From Onstottus_B sp035558335 (GTDB lineage Bacteria; Acidobacteriota; Blastocatellia; UBA7656): a stretch of 10,859 nucleotides of DNA. The translations under genes were made by a program, and so were the position numbers. The stretch spans positions 1-10,859 of the forward strand of contig DATMCM010000047.1 in the NCBI GenBank assembly GCA_035558335.1, given 5' to 3'. Shown piece by piece: positions 1-5,732 of this stretch. The notes below the pieces were generated by a model. That model was not told the origin of the DNA, searched no databases, and saw nothing but the letters and a program-made list of their open reading frames with translations. How positions within the stretch are numbered: the first letter of the stretch is position 1; the number at the start of each line of letters is the position of its first letter.

Positions 1-272
1 TCAGTGGTGCTGTATTGAAGCGCGGCGGGTCCATCCTCGGTAAAAACCTGCTCGTGTGCGCGCGCGATTTCAGAGACAGGAAACAATTCCGCCGCAGGCA
101 TGCCGCCCGCAAACGAGATTATCTCCGGCTGCTCGGTCACCTTGAGGATTTCACGAATTGCCGAGACGCTCATGCGAGCCATCCGGCTTGCGAAACGGCG
201 AGGTTGTCTGGCGTCGACTGCGTCTTCCGAGGCGGGCGACAGACTTCTTACGATCGGAGTGTGGGTTACCAC
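1..272 (-). CDS. PLP-dependent aminotransferase, LysN/2-aminoadipate transaminase-like (5' part only)
   Basis: Fold-type I aminotransferase; only the first 90 codons are in the window and the gene runs off the left edge. The visible part contains the block around FASRMARMSVSAIREILK (residues about 27-44), then ISFAGGMPAAELFP (52-65) and LQYSTT (85-90), which together are typical of the LysN/ARO8-like family acting on 2-aminoadipate, branched-chain or aromatic amino acids with 2-oxoglutarate. The PLP lysine lies outside the window. The start is GTG at 272, chosen because a perfect AGGAGG (complement of 279-284) sits 6 nt upstream and the residues after it fit the family N-terminus. It follows the Lrp/AsnC gene by 53 nt on the same strand, so the two are probably co-transcribed. 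A 12-nt palindrome (AGGAT-2-ATCCT, 290-301) lies in the gap and could be an operator or a chance motif. The substrate cannot be decided from this fragment. Confidence 0.85.
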   Translation of the reverse strand, partial: MVTHTPIVRSLSPASEDAVDARQPRRFASRMARMSVSAIREILKVTEQPEIISFAGGMPAAELFPVSEIARAHEQVFTEDGPAALQYSTT

Positions 273-325
273 TGGGGGCCTCCTTCCTGAGGATTGATCC
301 TGTCTGTGAAACTATCGGCGGATGA

Positions 326-844
326 TCATTGGCGCTTGTTCCTTTTTCCTGAGCTGTTGCGAGGTTGCCGAGCGTCTTGCTCTTCCGAGTCGCCCGGCGT
401 TATGTGCGAGCCCTCTTTAATGGACGACGTGACGATCGACGTAAGCGTTCGGGTAACACCGGGAATCATTCGAAGCAAATCCGAGATCAATCGATCCAGG
501 CTTTCCGTGTTCTCGGTGACTACTTTGAGCAGGTACGAGTCCGACCCGGTCACGCGATGGCATTCAAGTACATCGGGAAGCGCCAGGATCTTCTTGGCAA
601 AACCAGCGTTGTAACGTGGATGCTCGATGCTGACGCCGATGAAGGCTGAAATGTCCTTTCCGAGTTTGCGAGCGTCGACCCGTGCGGAATACCCGTGGAT
701 GACTCCCTCCTGCTCGAGCTTGCGCATACGCTCGGCGACTGCCGGCTGCGACAATCCCACGGCGCCGGCCATCTCCATCTGGGTCATCCGAGCGTTCTGT
801 TGCAGAAGGTCGATTAGCTTATAATCTATCGTATCAAATGTCAT
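326..844 (-). CDS. Lrp/AsnC family transcriptional regulator
   Basis: One-domain-pair regulator of 172 residues from ATG at 844. An N-terminal winged helix-turn-helix (residues about 4-50; IDYKLIDLLQQNARMTQMEM, then LSQPAVAERMRKLEQEGVI) is followed by a RAM/ACT-like ligand and oligomerisation domain (about 67-140) with the family VTGSDSYLL signature at 98-106. The last 30 residues form a polar, basic tail (ending GKRNKRQ) longer than in classic Lrp. Members sense amino acids and control amino acid transport and metabolism; the aminotransferase gene just downstream is the obvious candidate target, as is autoregulation. A TTG at 862 in the same frame would add six residues (MDFLIN). Neither start has a good Shine-Dalgarno, and ATG was preferred because MTFDTIDYKL fits the usual family N-terminus. 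The divergent neighbour is truA. Confidence 0.92.
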   Translation of the reverse strand: MTFDTIDYKLIDLLQQNARMTQMEMAGAVGLSQPAVAERMRKLEQEGVIHGYSARVDARKLGKDISAFIGVSIEHPRYNAGFAKKILALPDVLECHRVTGSDSYLLKVVTENTESLDRLISDLLRMIPGVTRTLTSIVTSSIKEGSHITPGDSEEQDARQPRNSSGKRNKRQ

Positions 845-882
845 ATTAATAAGAAAATCCAATCATAACATCTCGCAGGCCT

Positions 883-911
883 ATAATATCGCTGCTGTAA
901 TATGGAGTCAA
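883..911 (-). promoter_or_regulatory. Sigma70-type promoter of the Lrp/AsnC gene
   Basis: Read on the minus strand: TTGACT (complement of 906-911), a 17-nt spacer, then TATTAT (complement of 883-888). Each hexamer matches consensus at 5 of 6 positions and the spacing is ideal. Transcription would start near 874-878, leaving a leader of roughly 12-16 nt before TTG 862 or about 32 nt before ATG 844. The surrounding DNA is unusually AT-rich, as expected for an autoregulated Lrp-type promoter. Confidence 0.65.
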
Positions 912-1023
912 CAAGAAAATATGTCAGTCGATGCCGGCGGCCGCGAGAGGTGCTGTTGACACTGAGCAGTTACCTCGCTCAAGCTCGTAACCTAAGAACC
1001 CGGACCGCTTGCGAGGTGTGCTA

Positions 1024-1845
1024 TTGCCGGTATGGAAACTGACCATCGAGTATGACGGGACGCGTTATTACGGCTGGCAGGAGCAGAAGAACTCGCGCAC
1101 CGTGGCGGGCGAGCTTCGCGGCGCGGCCGAGAAGTTCTTCGAGGAGCGGGTCGACCTTGCCGGCGCCGGCCGAACAGACGCGGGCGTTCACGCGCTTGCG
1201 CAGATTGCTCGTTTGAAAGCTTCCCGCGGCGCAAGGCCTGTGGAGGTGCTTTATGCCTTGAACGACAGGTTGCCGGCCGACATTAATGTTTTGAAGGTCG
1301 AAGAGACCTCTGCGAGCTTTGACCCGCGGCGCGACGCGATCTCTCGTTCCTACGTCTACCAGATATCGATCAGGCGTACGGCTTTCGCGAAGAAGTTCGT
1401 ATGGTGGGTGCGCGACCCGCTGAACGTCGAGGCGATCAGCAAAGCAGCTGCCTTTCTCAAGGGTCGCCACGATTTCCGGAACTTTTGCGAACGTCAAGAG
1501 GACGACCGTTCGACGCTGGTCGTCGTCCAGGGAGTCGAACTCGCTCAGGCGGGCGATCTCATCCTGTTTCGAATAGTCGCTTCGCACTTTTTATGGAAGA
1601 TGGTGCGACGCATCGTGGGAGCTCTTGTTGAAGTAGGGAGGGGAAGGCTCACCGTTGAAGACTTCGCAAGCCTGTTACGACCAACTTCAAAGCCGCCTTC
1701 AGTTGCAAAGTCCTTCGACGTCGCCGCGTTTACGGCGCCGCCCTCAGGGCTCTTTCTCGAGAACGTCGTCTATCGTGATGATGAACTACCCGGTGAGTTG
1801 GTTCCGCCTTTTCCCTGCAGCAATCCCCGCCGGTTGAGCCAATAG
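1024..1845 (+). CDS. truA: tRNA pseudouridine(38-40) synthase TruA
   Basis: Isomerises uridine to pseudouridine at positions 38-40 of the tRNA anticodon arm. The 273-residue product is of normal family length. It opens with VWKLTIEYDGTRYYGWQ (residues about 3-19) and carries GAGRTDAGVHA (about 47-57) with the catalytic aspartate at about residue 52. The later blocks RSYVYQI, KGRHDFRNF and FLWKMVRRIVGALVEVGRG are conserved tRNA-binding and core segments. The start is TTG at 1024, chosen because GAGGTG (1013-1018) sits 5 nt upstream; a TTG at 1009 would add five residues but has no ribosome binding site. There is no in-frame ATG near the N-terminus. It is transcribed alone, divergent from the Lrp gene. 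A TTGACA occurs at 956-961 but no convincing -10 follows, so no promoter is called. It ends with a proline/arginine-rich tail not needed for the fold. Confidence 0.95.
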   Translation: MPVWKLTIEYDGTRYYGWQEQKNSRTVAGELRGAAEKFFEERVDLAGAGRTDAGVHALAQIARLKASRGARPVEVLYALNDRLPADINVLKVEETSASFDPRRDAISRSYVYQISIRRTAFAKKFVWWVRDPLNVEAISKAAAFLKGRHDFRNFCERQEDDRSTLVVVQGVELAQAGDLILFRIVASHFLWKMVRRIVGALVEVGRGRLTVEDFASLLRPTSKPPSVAKSFDVAAFTAPPSGLFLENVVYRDDELPGELVPPFPCSNPRRLSQ

Positions 1846-1854
1846 TGCAATGAG

Positions 1855-1931
1855 AGGTTGGGAAGGGTGGCTTGCCCCCGCTGCTCGATTCTGGGGACGC
1901 CACAGCGGGGGCAAGCCACCCTTCCCAACCT
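1855..1931. repeat. Perfect 29-bp inverted repeat in a convergent spacer
   Basis: The arms 1855-1883 and 1903-1931 are exact reverse complements over 29 bp, separated by a 19-nt loop. Each arm contains GGGAAGGGTGGCTTGCCCCC. It lies between the ends of truA and the DUF4440-like gene, which converge, so it could fold in either transcript and act as a bidirectional terminator, although no clear T-run follows either arm. A perfect long palindrome with a GC-rich body is also what a dispersed REP/MITE-like element looks like. The rest of the 174-nt spacer shows nothing else. Confidence 0.9.
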
Positions 1932-2019
1932 GTTATTGCTTCGAGCGCTCTTCGGAACCTAAATCGGCTTTTCACACAGTGTCGTGAATTGTAAGTCGCC
2001 GAGGCATAGCCTGACTTCT

Positions 2020-2475
2020 CTATCGAGACTGTCGGTTCGAGCTATCCATGTCGGACACGATCAGCCATCGCCCGCCCGCGTCTTTGCGCAGCGTTAGCGT
2101 GAACTTTCCAACGTCCGGCTCTCCTTCTTGACGCCCGAAGCCGCCGATAAAGTAGCCAACCGAGCCCTCCGCGGCAAAAGCGATGGCGCGCAGCGAGAGC
2201 GGACCACCCTGACCCGTGTAGTATTGCTGGACCGCTATCCGCCCTTTTACCGGCGGCCGTCCATTTGGAAGCACAAACCCATCCTCAGCAAACAAACTCG
2301 CCAGCGCACCGGCATCACGGCTTCGCCACGCCGCCTCGTAATCAGTTAGCACCCGGGCCAGAGCGGGCGGTAGCTTGACGCTCGGTTCCTGCGCTGCAGC
2401 TGCGGGTTGCCGTCCAAATGCGGCCGAAAACTGCAACAAAATCGCGCTGATCGCCAACACTGCTTTGTACATCAT
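2020..2475 (-). CDS. Secreted SnoaL-like/DUF4440 family protein
   Basis: Predicted exported protein of 151 residues. Residues 1 to about 22-28 form a signal peptide (short basic start MMYK, hydrophobic AVLAISAILLQFSAAF, small residues near AAAAQ). The remainder has the pattern of the NTF2-like/SnoaL fold: a first helix with VLTDYEAAWRSRDAGALASLFAEDGFVLPNG (about 42-72), a GRIAVQQYY helix, then beta strands ending in a WLIVSDMDS segment. Such small cone-shaped proteins bind or turn over small ligands, but the family is too diverse to name a substrate. ATG 2475 and ATG 2472 are adjacent alternatives behind a GGGGAAGG-like site. It lies 30 nt after the DedA gene on the same strand and is probably the last gene of that transcript. 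Confidence 0.75.
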   Translation of the reverse strand: MMYKAVLAISAILLQFSAAFGRQPAAAAQEPSVKLPPALARVLTDYEAAWRSRDAGALASLFAEDGFVLPNGRPPVKGRIAVQQYYTGQGGPLSLRAIAFAAEGSVGYFIGGFGRQEGEPDVGKFTLTLRKDAGGRWLIVSDMDSSNRQSR

Positions 2476-2505
2476 CCTTCCCCACCGAAATAAGTTCCGG
2501 ATCTG

Positions 2506-3186
2506 CTATTGACCCGGGTCTGAGGGTAACACTGCTTCGGTATCTCTCGACCGGCTCATACGATGGCGGATGTACTCGATCAACATAGGTAGCGTGGAGA
2601 TAAGGACGATGGCAATAATAACAAGCGAGAAGTTCTTCTTGACGATCTCCAGGTTACCAAAGAAATAACCGGCGAAGATGCATATCGCGACCCACGCCAC
2701 ACCGCCGATCACGTTGTAAGCGATGAACCGCCAGTACGTCATGCTTCCTATGCCGGCGACAAACGGAGCGAACGTCCTCACGATCGGGATGAAGCGAGCG
2801 ATGATGATCGTCTTGCCGCCGTACTTTTCATAGAACGCGTGTGTCCGCACAAGATGTTCTTTGTTCAGAAACCGAACGTTCTCGCGATGAAATACCTTTG
2901 GTCCCACCCAATGACCTAACCAGTAGTTGACAGTGTCACCCAGAATGGCCGCGAGTGAGAGGAACACGAACAACCAGAACACATTCAAAGAGCCCAAAGC
3001 AGCAAACGTTCCCGCAGCGAAAAGCAGCGAGTCGCCGGGGAGGAACGGAGTAACAACTAACCCGGTTTCGCAGAAGACGATGAGGAACAGGATCAAATAG
3101 GTCCAGGTTCCGTACTGTCCGATGATGTCGTTGAGGTGTCTGTCGAGATGAAGGAAGAGGTCGATTAGCTTGTTGATCAATTCCAT
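2506..3186 (-). CDS. DedA family integral membrane protein
   Basis: A 226-residue inner-membrane protein of normal DedA size. It has several hydrophobic segments (about 28-46, 68-90, 126-146, 155-178 and 188-206) and the family marks: FCETGLVVTPFLPGDSLLF with E40 and D52, GDTVNYWLG (83-91), and RFIPIVRTFAPFVAGIGSM (131-149) with R131 and R137. DedA proteins are proposed lipid-carrier scramblases or flippases, some recycling undecaprenyl phosphate or phosphatidylethanolamine and depending on proton motive force; which lipid this one moves cannot be read from sequence. ATG 3186 has GGAA six nt upstream. It follows pcm by 89 nt on the same strand. The C-terminus (RHRMSRSRDTEAVLPSDPGQ) is a charged cytoplasmic tail. 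Confidence 0.93.
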   Translation of the reverse strand: MELINKLIDLFLHLDRHLNDIIGQYGTWTYLILFLIVFCETGLVVTPFLPGDSLLFAAGTFAALGSLNVFWLFVFLSLAAILGDTVNYWLGHWVGPKVFHRENVRFLNKEHLVRTHAFYEKYGGKTIIIARFIPIVRTFAPFVAGIGSMTYWRFIAYNVIGGVAWVAICIFAGYFFGNLEIVKKNFSLVIIAIVLISTLPMLIEYIRHRMSRSRDTEAVLPSDPGQ

Positions 3187-3275
3187 GTTGATTCCGATGG
3201 CCGGATCAGGTACGCATGCGTCGTCAGTTCTTGCACTCTCCCGGTAGCGTGAGTATGACCGATGACGAGCGCCTG

Positions 3276-3965
3276 TTAGGGACCAGCTTCGTTTGGCCAG
3301 CCGTGCCGCCCGATGAGCTTAACAAACTGGCAGAGGCCATGATCTTCGCGAGCGATGCCGGTTTCGGTTCTGATGATTCTTACAAGCACTTGTTGTTCGG
3401 CGTCTCCAATCGGAATGACCAGCTTACCCCCGACGCTCAGTTGCTTGACGAGTGGCTCCGGGATCTTGGGGCTGCCTGCTGCAACAAGGATCCCGTCATA
3501 AGGCGCGTGCTCGCTCCAGCCGATTGTGCCGTCGAACCACTTGACCGTCGCGTTATAACATCCGAGTCGCCGAATGTTTCGTTGCGCGTTTCTCGCAAGC
3601 TCACTTATACGTTCGATGGCAAATACGCGTCCGGCGACAGCCGAAAGCACCGCCGTCTGGTACCCCGATCCCGCGCCGATCTCGAGCACGGTCGAATTCT
3701 CGTTGGTTTCGAGAAGCTCAGTCATGCGCGCGACCATGTAAGGCTGCGAAATGGTCTGCATATCGCCAATGGGCAGCGCGTGATCACCGTAAGCCTTTGC
3801 CTGCAACGCATCGGGCACGAAAAAGTGACGTGGAATCTCGCCCATCGCTTTGAGCACGCGTTCGTCTTGAATTCCGCGGCTTCGAAGCAACTCAACCATA
3901 CGCGCGCGATGTGGCTGATATAAATCCGCATTTGCAGACGTGGAGAGAGGGGTTGTAGATCTCAT
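3276..3965 (-). CDS. pcm: Protein-L-isoaspartate O-methyltransferase
   Basis: Repairs spontaneously damaged proteins by methylating L-isoaspartyl residues with S-adenosylmethionine in the cytoplasm. The 229-residue product has the family block TISQPYMVARMTELL (71-85), the SAM-binding motif I VLEIGAGSGYQTAVL (93-107), the acidic residue of motif II in VFAIER (114-119), and FVKLIGRHGW (214-223) near the C-terminus. The start is ATG 3965, which overlaps the surE stop as ATGA, giving translational coupling; an open frame continues upstream inside surE but those residues look like an out-of-frame reading of surE. Pairing with surE is a widespread arrangement, both genes being linked to stress and stationary-phase survival. 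Confidence 0.96.
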   Translation of the reverse strand: MRSTTPLSTSANADLYQPHRARMVELLRSRGIQDERVLKAMGEIPRHFFVPDALQAKAYGDHALPIGDMQTISQPYMVARMTELLETNENSTVLEIGAGSGYQTAVLSAVAGRVFAIERISELARNAQRNIRRLGCYNATVKWFDGTIGWSEHAPYDGILVAAGSPKIPEPLVKQLSVGGKLVIPIGDAEQQVLVRIIRTETGIAREDHGLCQFVKLIGRHGWPNEAGP

Positions 3966-4726
3966 TTCGATAGAGGTTCGGCTGATGTCTGCCAGTCCCA
4001 CGACTTCATTCGTTCGAGCGTACGATGGTCTGTTAGATCGCTGTGCAGCGGGGTGATCGAGACAAGCCCCAGGCCCAACGCCTCGTAGTCCGTGCCTGCC
4101 TTCTCGTTCCAGGTAAGCGCCTCTTCGCCGATCCAATAGTATTTTCGTTGACGAGGGTCGGTCCCGGTGATGACTTGAGGTCTGATCAGCTTGGTCCCTT
4201 GACGAGTGACACGAACGCCTTGAATTGGTCCCGGCGGCACGTTGACGTTAAGAACCGTTCCTGGCGAAGAGCGATCCTCGAGTACGCGGATCGCAAGCTC
4301 GACAGCAAACTGGGCTGCGGTCGAAAAGTCGAAGTCGACTCGCTGAACGAGGCTAACCGCGATTCCGGGCAAGCCATACACCGAAGCTTCGAGCGCGCCT
4401 GCCACCGTTCCTGAATAGGTCACGTCTTCCCCGAGATTGCCGCCCTTGTTGATGCCTGAGACGACGAGGTCCGGCACGTCGCCGCCGAAGATGAGATTCA
4501 TCGCCAGCGTGACGCAGTCGGCGGGAGTTCCGTCGACGGCGAAGTGATGATCGTCGATTCGATCGACGCGCAACGGACGCGCGAGCGTCAGCGACCTTGA
4601 TGCTGCGCTCATCTCGTGGGCAGGCGCGACTACGGTGACATCACCGATAGCCGCGAGACCTTCGGCAAGCGCGATGATACCGGGTGAGTGAATGCCGTCG
4701 TCGTTGGTGACTAGAATCTTTGTCAT
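3962..4726 (-). CDS. surE: 5'/3'-nucleotidase SurE
   Basis: Metal-dependent nucleoside monophosphate phosphatase, in some species also acting on short polyphosphate. The 254-residue protein starts at ATG 4726 with MTKILVTNDDGIHSPG, where the metal-binding pair D9-D10 lies in NDDG (8-11). S40 in the APAHEMSAASRS region and N93 in SGINKGGN (90-97) complete the usual active site, followed by YSGTVAGALEAS. No clear Shine-Dalgarno precedes the start. The same frame stays open to 4936, but that extension is a translation of the tRNA-Pro gene and its spacer and is not part of the protein. The gene ends in an ATGA overlap with pcm. Confidence 0.96.
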   Translation of the reverse strand: MTKILVTNDDGIHSPGIIALAEGLAAIGDVTVVAPAHEMSAASRSLTLARPLRVDRIDDHHFAVDGTPADCVTLAMNLIFGGDVPDLVVSGINKGGNLGEDVTYSGTVAGALEASVYGLPGIAVSLVQRVDFDFSTAAQFAVELAIRVLEDRSSPGTVLNVNVPPGPIQGVRVTRQGTKLIRPQVITGTDPRQRKYYWIGEEALTWNEKAGTDYEALGLGLVSITPLHSDLTDHRTLERMKSWDWQTSAEPLSK

Positions 4727-4773
4727 ACAAAGCCACGGGTGGCGGTCCTGGTATGTTTGAAGGACAACGCAAA

Positions 4774-4890
4774 ACCCAGGACAAAAGATTAGAGAAACGA
4801 GCCCGTTTAACCGGCCAAGTCTGGAAGATGCTTTGGGCAACTTCTGAGTTCTGAGCCGGTCGCTCTTATCTCCGCTCGGTTGTCCTGGGT
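4774..4890. repeat. Long-range 11-bp inverted repeat between tRNA-Pro and surE
   Basis: ACCCAGGACAA at 4774-4784 is the exact reverse complement of TTGTCCTGGGT at 4880-4890, 95 nt apart. On the minus-strand transcript this would close a large loop starting about 9 nt after the tRNA 3' end and ending about 47 nt before the surE start codon. The 173-nt spacer holds no gene. The pairing may stabilise the processed mRNA end after RNase cleavage of the tRNA, but an 11-bp match at this distance could also be a remnant repeat. Confidence 0.4.
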
Positions 4891-4899
4891 CAGGCCTAA

Positions 4900-4973
4900 T
4901 CGGGACGACTGGATTTGAACCAGCGACCTCTTCCACCCCAAGGAAGCGCGCTACCGGGCTGCGCCACGTCCCG
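4900..4973 (-). tRNA. tRNA-Pro (anticodon GGG)
   Basis: The minus strand folds into a complete cloverleaf. The acceptor stem CGGGACG/CGTCCCG has seven perfect pairs, the D stem is GCGC/GCGC, the anticodon stem CTTCC/GGAAG and the T arm GCTGG-TTCAAAT-CCAGT. The loop TTGGGGT places GGG (complement of 4937-4939) at positions 34-36, with G37 next to it as expected for proline tRNAs. The discriminator is A (4900) and the following bases are TTAGG, so CCA is not encoded and must be added after transcription. It starts 20 nt after the merR stop codon and has no obvious promoter of its own, so it is probably cut from the merR-surE transcript. Confidence 0.96.
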
Positions 4974-4993
4974 TCACTATAGAAGCCGTTGGA

Positions 4994-5545
4994 CTATTTC
5001 GAACGACTGTCGATGCTAGCATCCGAGTTTAGGGTTGTCAACAAATCCTCAAGATCGTGTTTAATCAGCCGAAGCACTCGTTTTATGTGTGGGCTGACCG
5101 ACTGATCATCGGATGACTTGGCCGATTTTCCAGCCTCGGACGAATGGGAAGGGGTGGCGGGTTGGGCAGCGGTGGAAGGCGCCGAATCGGTTGTCGGGTT
5201 TACTGCGGGGGGCTTGGCCTCTACGCTGAGCGCGCTCTCCATGCTCAGTTGTTCGGCGGCCGGCTTGGGCTTGGAAGTGTGTCCACTGCGAGCGTCGTCA
5301 AGCAGTTTCTTCTTCGCGCCTGCTATGGTGAACTTCTCTTCATACAGTAAGTCGCGAATGCGAAACACCATCTCGACGTCCTTGCGCCGGTAAACGCGCT
5401 GTCCCGCTCGATTTTTCTGGGGAGCGAGCATCGGAAACTCAGTCTCCCAGTAGCGCAGCACATGTGGCTGCACCTTGATCAAAGCGCACACTTCTCCAAT
5501 TCTGAAGAAAAGCTTCTCTGGGATTACTCTTGCAGAGGTTTCCAT
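4994..5545 (-). CDS. MerR family transcriptional regulator
   Basis: A 183-residue DNA-binding protein. Residues about 13-82 form the MerR winged helix domain: FRIGEVCALIKVQPHVLRYW, then EFPMLAPQKNRAGQRVYRRKDVEMV, then a helix ending FTIAGAKKKLLDD. Residues about 89-150 are a Pro/Ser/Ala-rich, probably disordered linker. Residues 153-173 (HIKRVLRLIKHDLEDLLTTL) form a predicted amphipathic helix, probably for dimerisation. There is no cysteine cluster for a metal effector. The start at ATG 5545 has GGGAGG five nt upstream. This small MerR type beside tRNA-Pro and surE resembles, from memory, gene orders in Geobacter-like bacteria; its targets are unknown. Confidence 0.92.
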   Translation of the reverse strand: METSARVIPEKLFFRIGEVCALIKVQPHVLRYWETEFPMLAPQKNRAGQRVYRRKDVEMVFRIRDLLYEEKFTIAGAKKKLLDDARSGHTSKPKPAAEQLSMESALSVEAKPPAVNPTTDSAPSTAAQPATPSHSSEAGKSAKSSDDQSVSPHIKRVLRLIKHDLEDLLTTLNSDASIDSRSK

Positions 5546-5596
5546 CGTTGCCTCCCTCGCGCTGTGGGAATGGCTCGTTCGTTCAATGTCGCCCTT

Positions 5597-5625
5597 ATGT
5601 TATGCAGTTACGAATTCGGTGTCAA
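5597..5625 (-). promoter_or_regulatory. Sigma70-type promoter of merR-tRNA-Pro-surE
   Basis: On the minus strand a perfect TTGACA (complement of 5620-5625) is followed after exactly 17 nt by TAACAT (complement of 5597-5602), which matches 4 of 6 consensus positions including T1, A2 and T6. The expected start near 5590 gives a leader of about 45 nt carrying the strong merR ribosome binding site. It is the only good promoter seen upstream of the merR, tRNA-Pro, surE and pcm block. Confidence 0.6.
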
Positions 5626-5709
5626 CACGTAGGCGTAGTGCTGACAGGGATTTAGGTGAGCAGAGTGAAGGGAAAATACCAAAGGCGATAGAGGAGGGTT
5701 AAGCAACTG

Positions 5710-5730
5710 CTTCAAGTCTATAGCTTGAAG
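5710..5730 (-). terminator. Weak hairpin after ppx, possible terminator
   Basis: CTTCAAG (5710-5716) and CTTGAAG (5724-5730) form a 7-bp stem with a 7-nt loop, two nt after the ppx stop codon on the minus strand. The downstream bases (CAGTTGCTTAA) are only mildly T-rich, so termination would be inefficient. The hairpin is plain in the sequence; the role is a guess. Confidence 0.25.
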
Positions 5731-5732
5731 TC

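Noticed and set aside
956..984. Possible truA promoter from the perfect TTGACA at 956-961
   Set aside because: At 16-18 nt spacing no -10 hexamer resembling TATAAT follows, so one perfect -35 alone was not enough.
1021..1587. A 188-codon minus-strand open frame
   Set aside because: It is antisense to the conserved core of truA and has no recognisable motif.
3216..3923. A 235-codon plus-strand open frame
   Set aside because: It is antisense to almost all of pcm, which is a clear family member; the protein has no recognisable domain.
3966..4136. Upstream extension of the pcm reading frame by 57 codons inside surE
   Set aside because: It is an out-of-frame reading of surE, unlike the family, and ATG 3965 gives the typical ATGA coupling and normal length.
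4727..4936. Upstream extension of the surE reading frame by 70 codons
   Set aside because: It translates the tRNA-Pro gene and its spacer; the family N-terminus MTKILVTNDDG begins exactly at ATG 4726.
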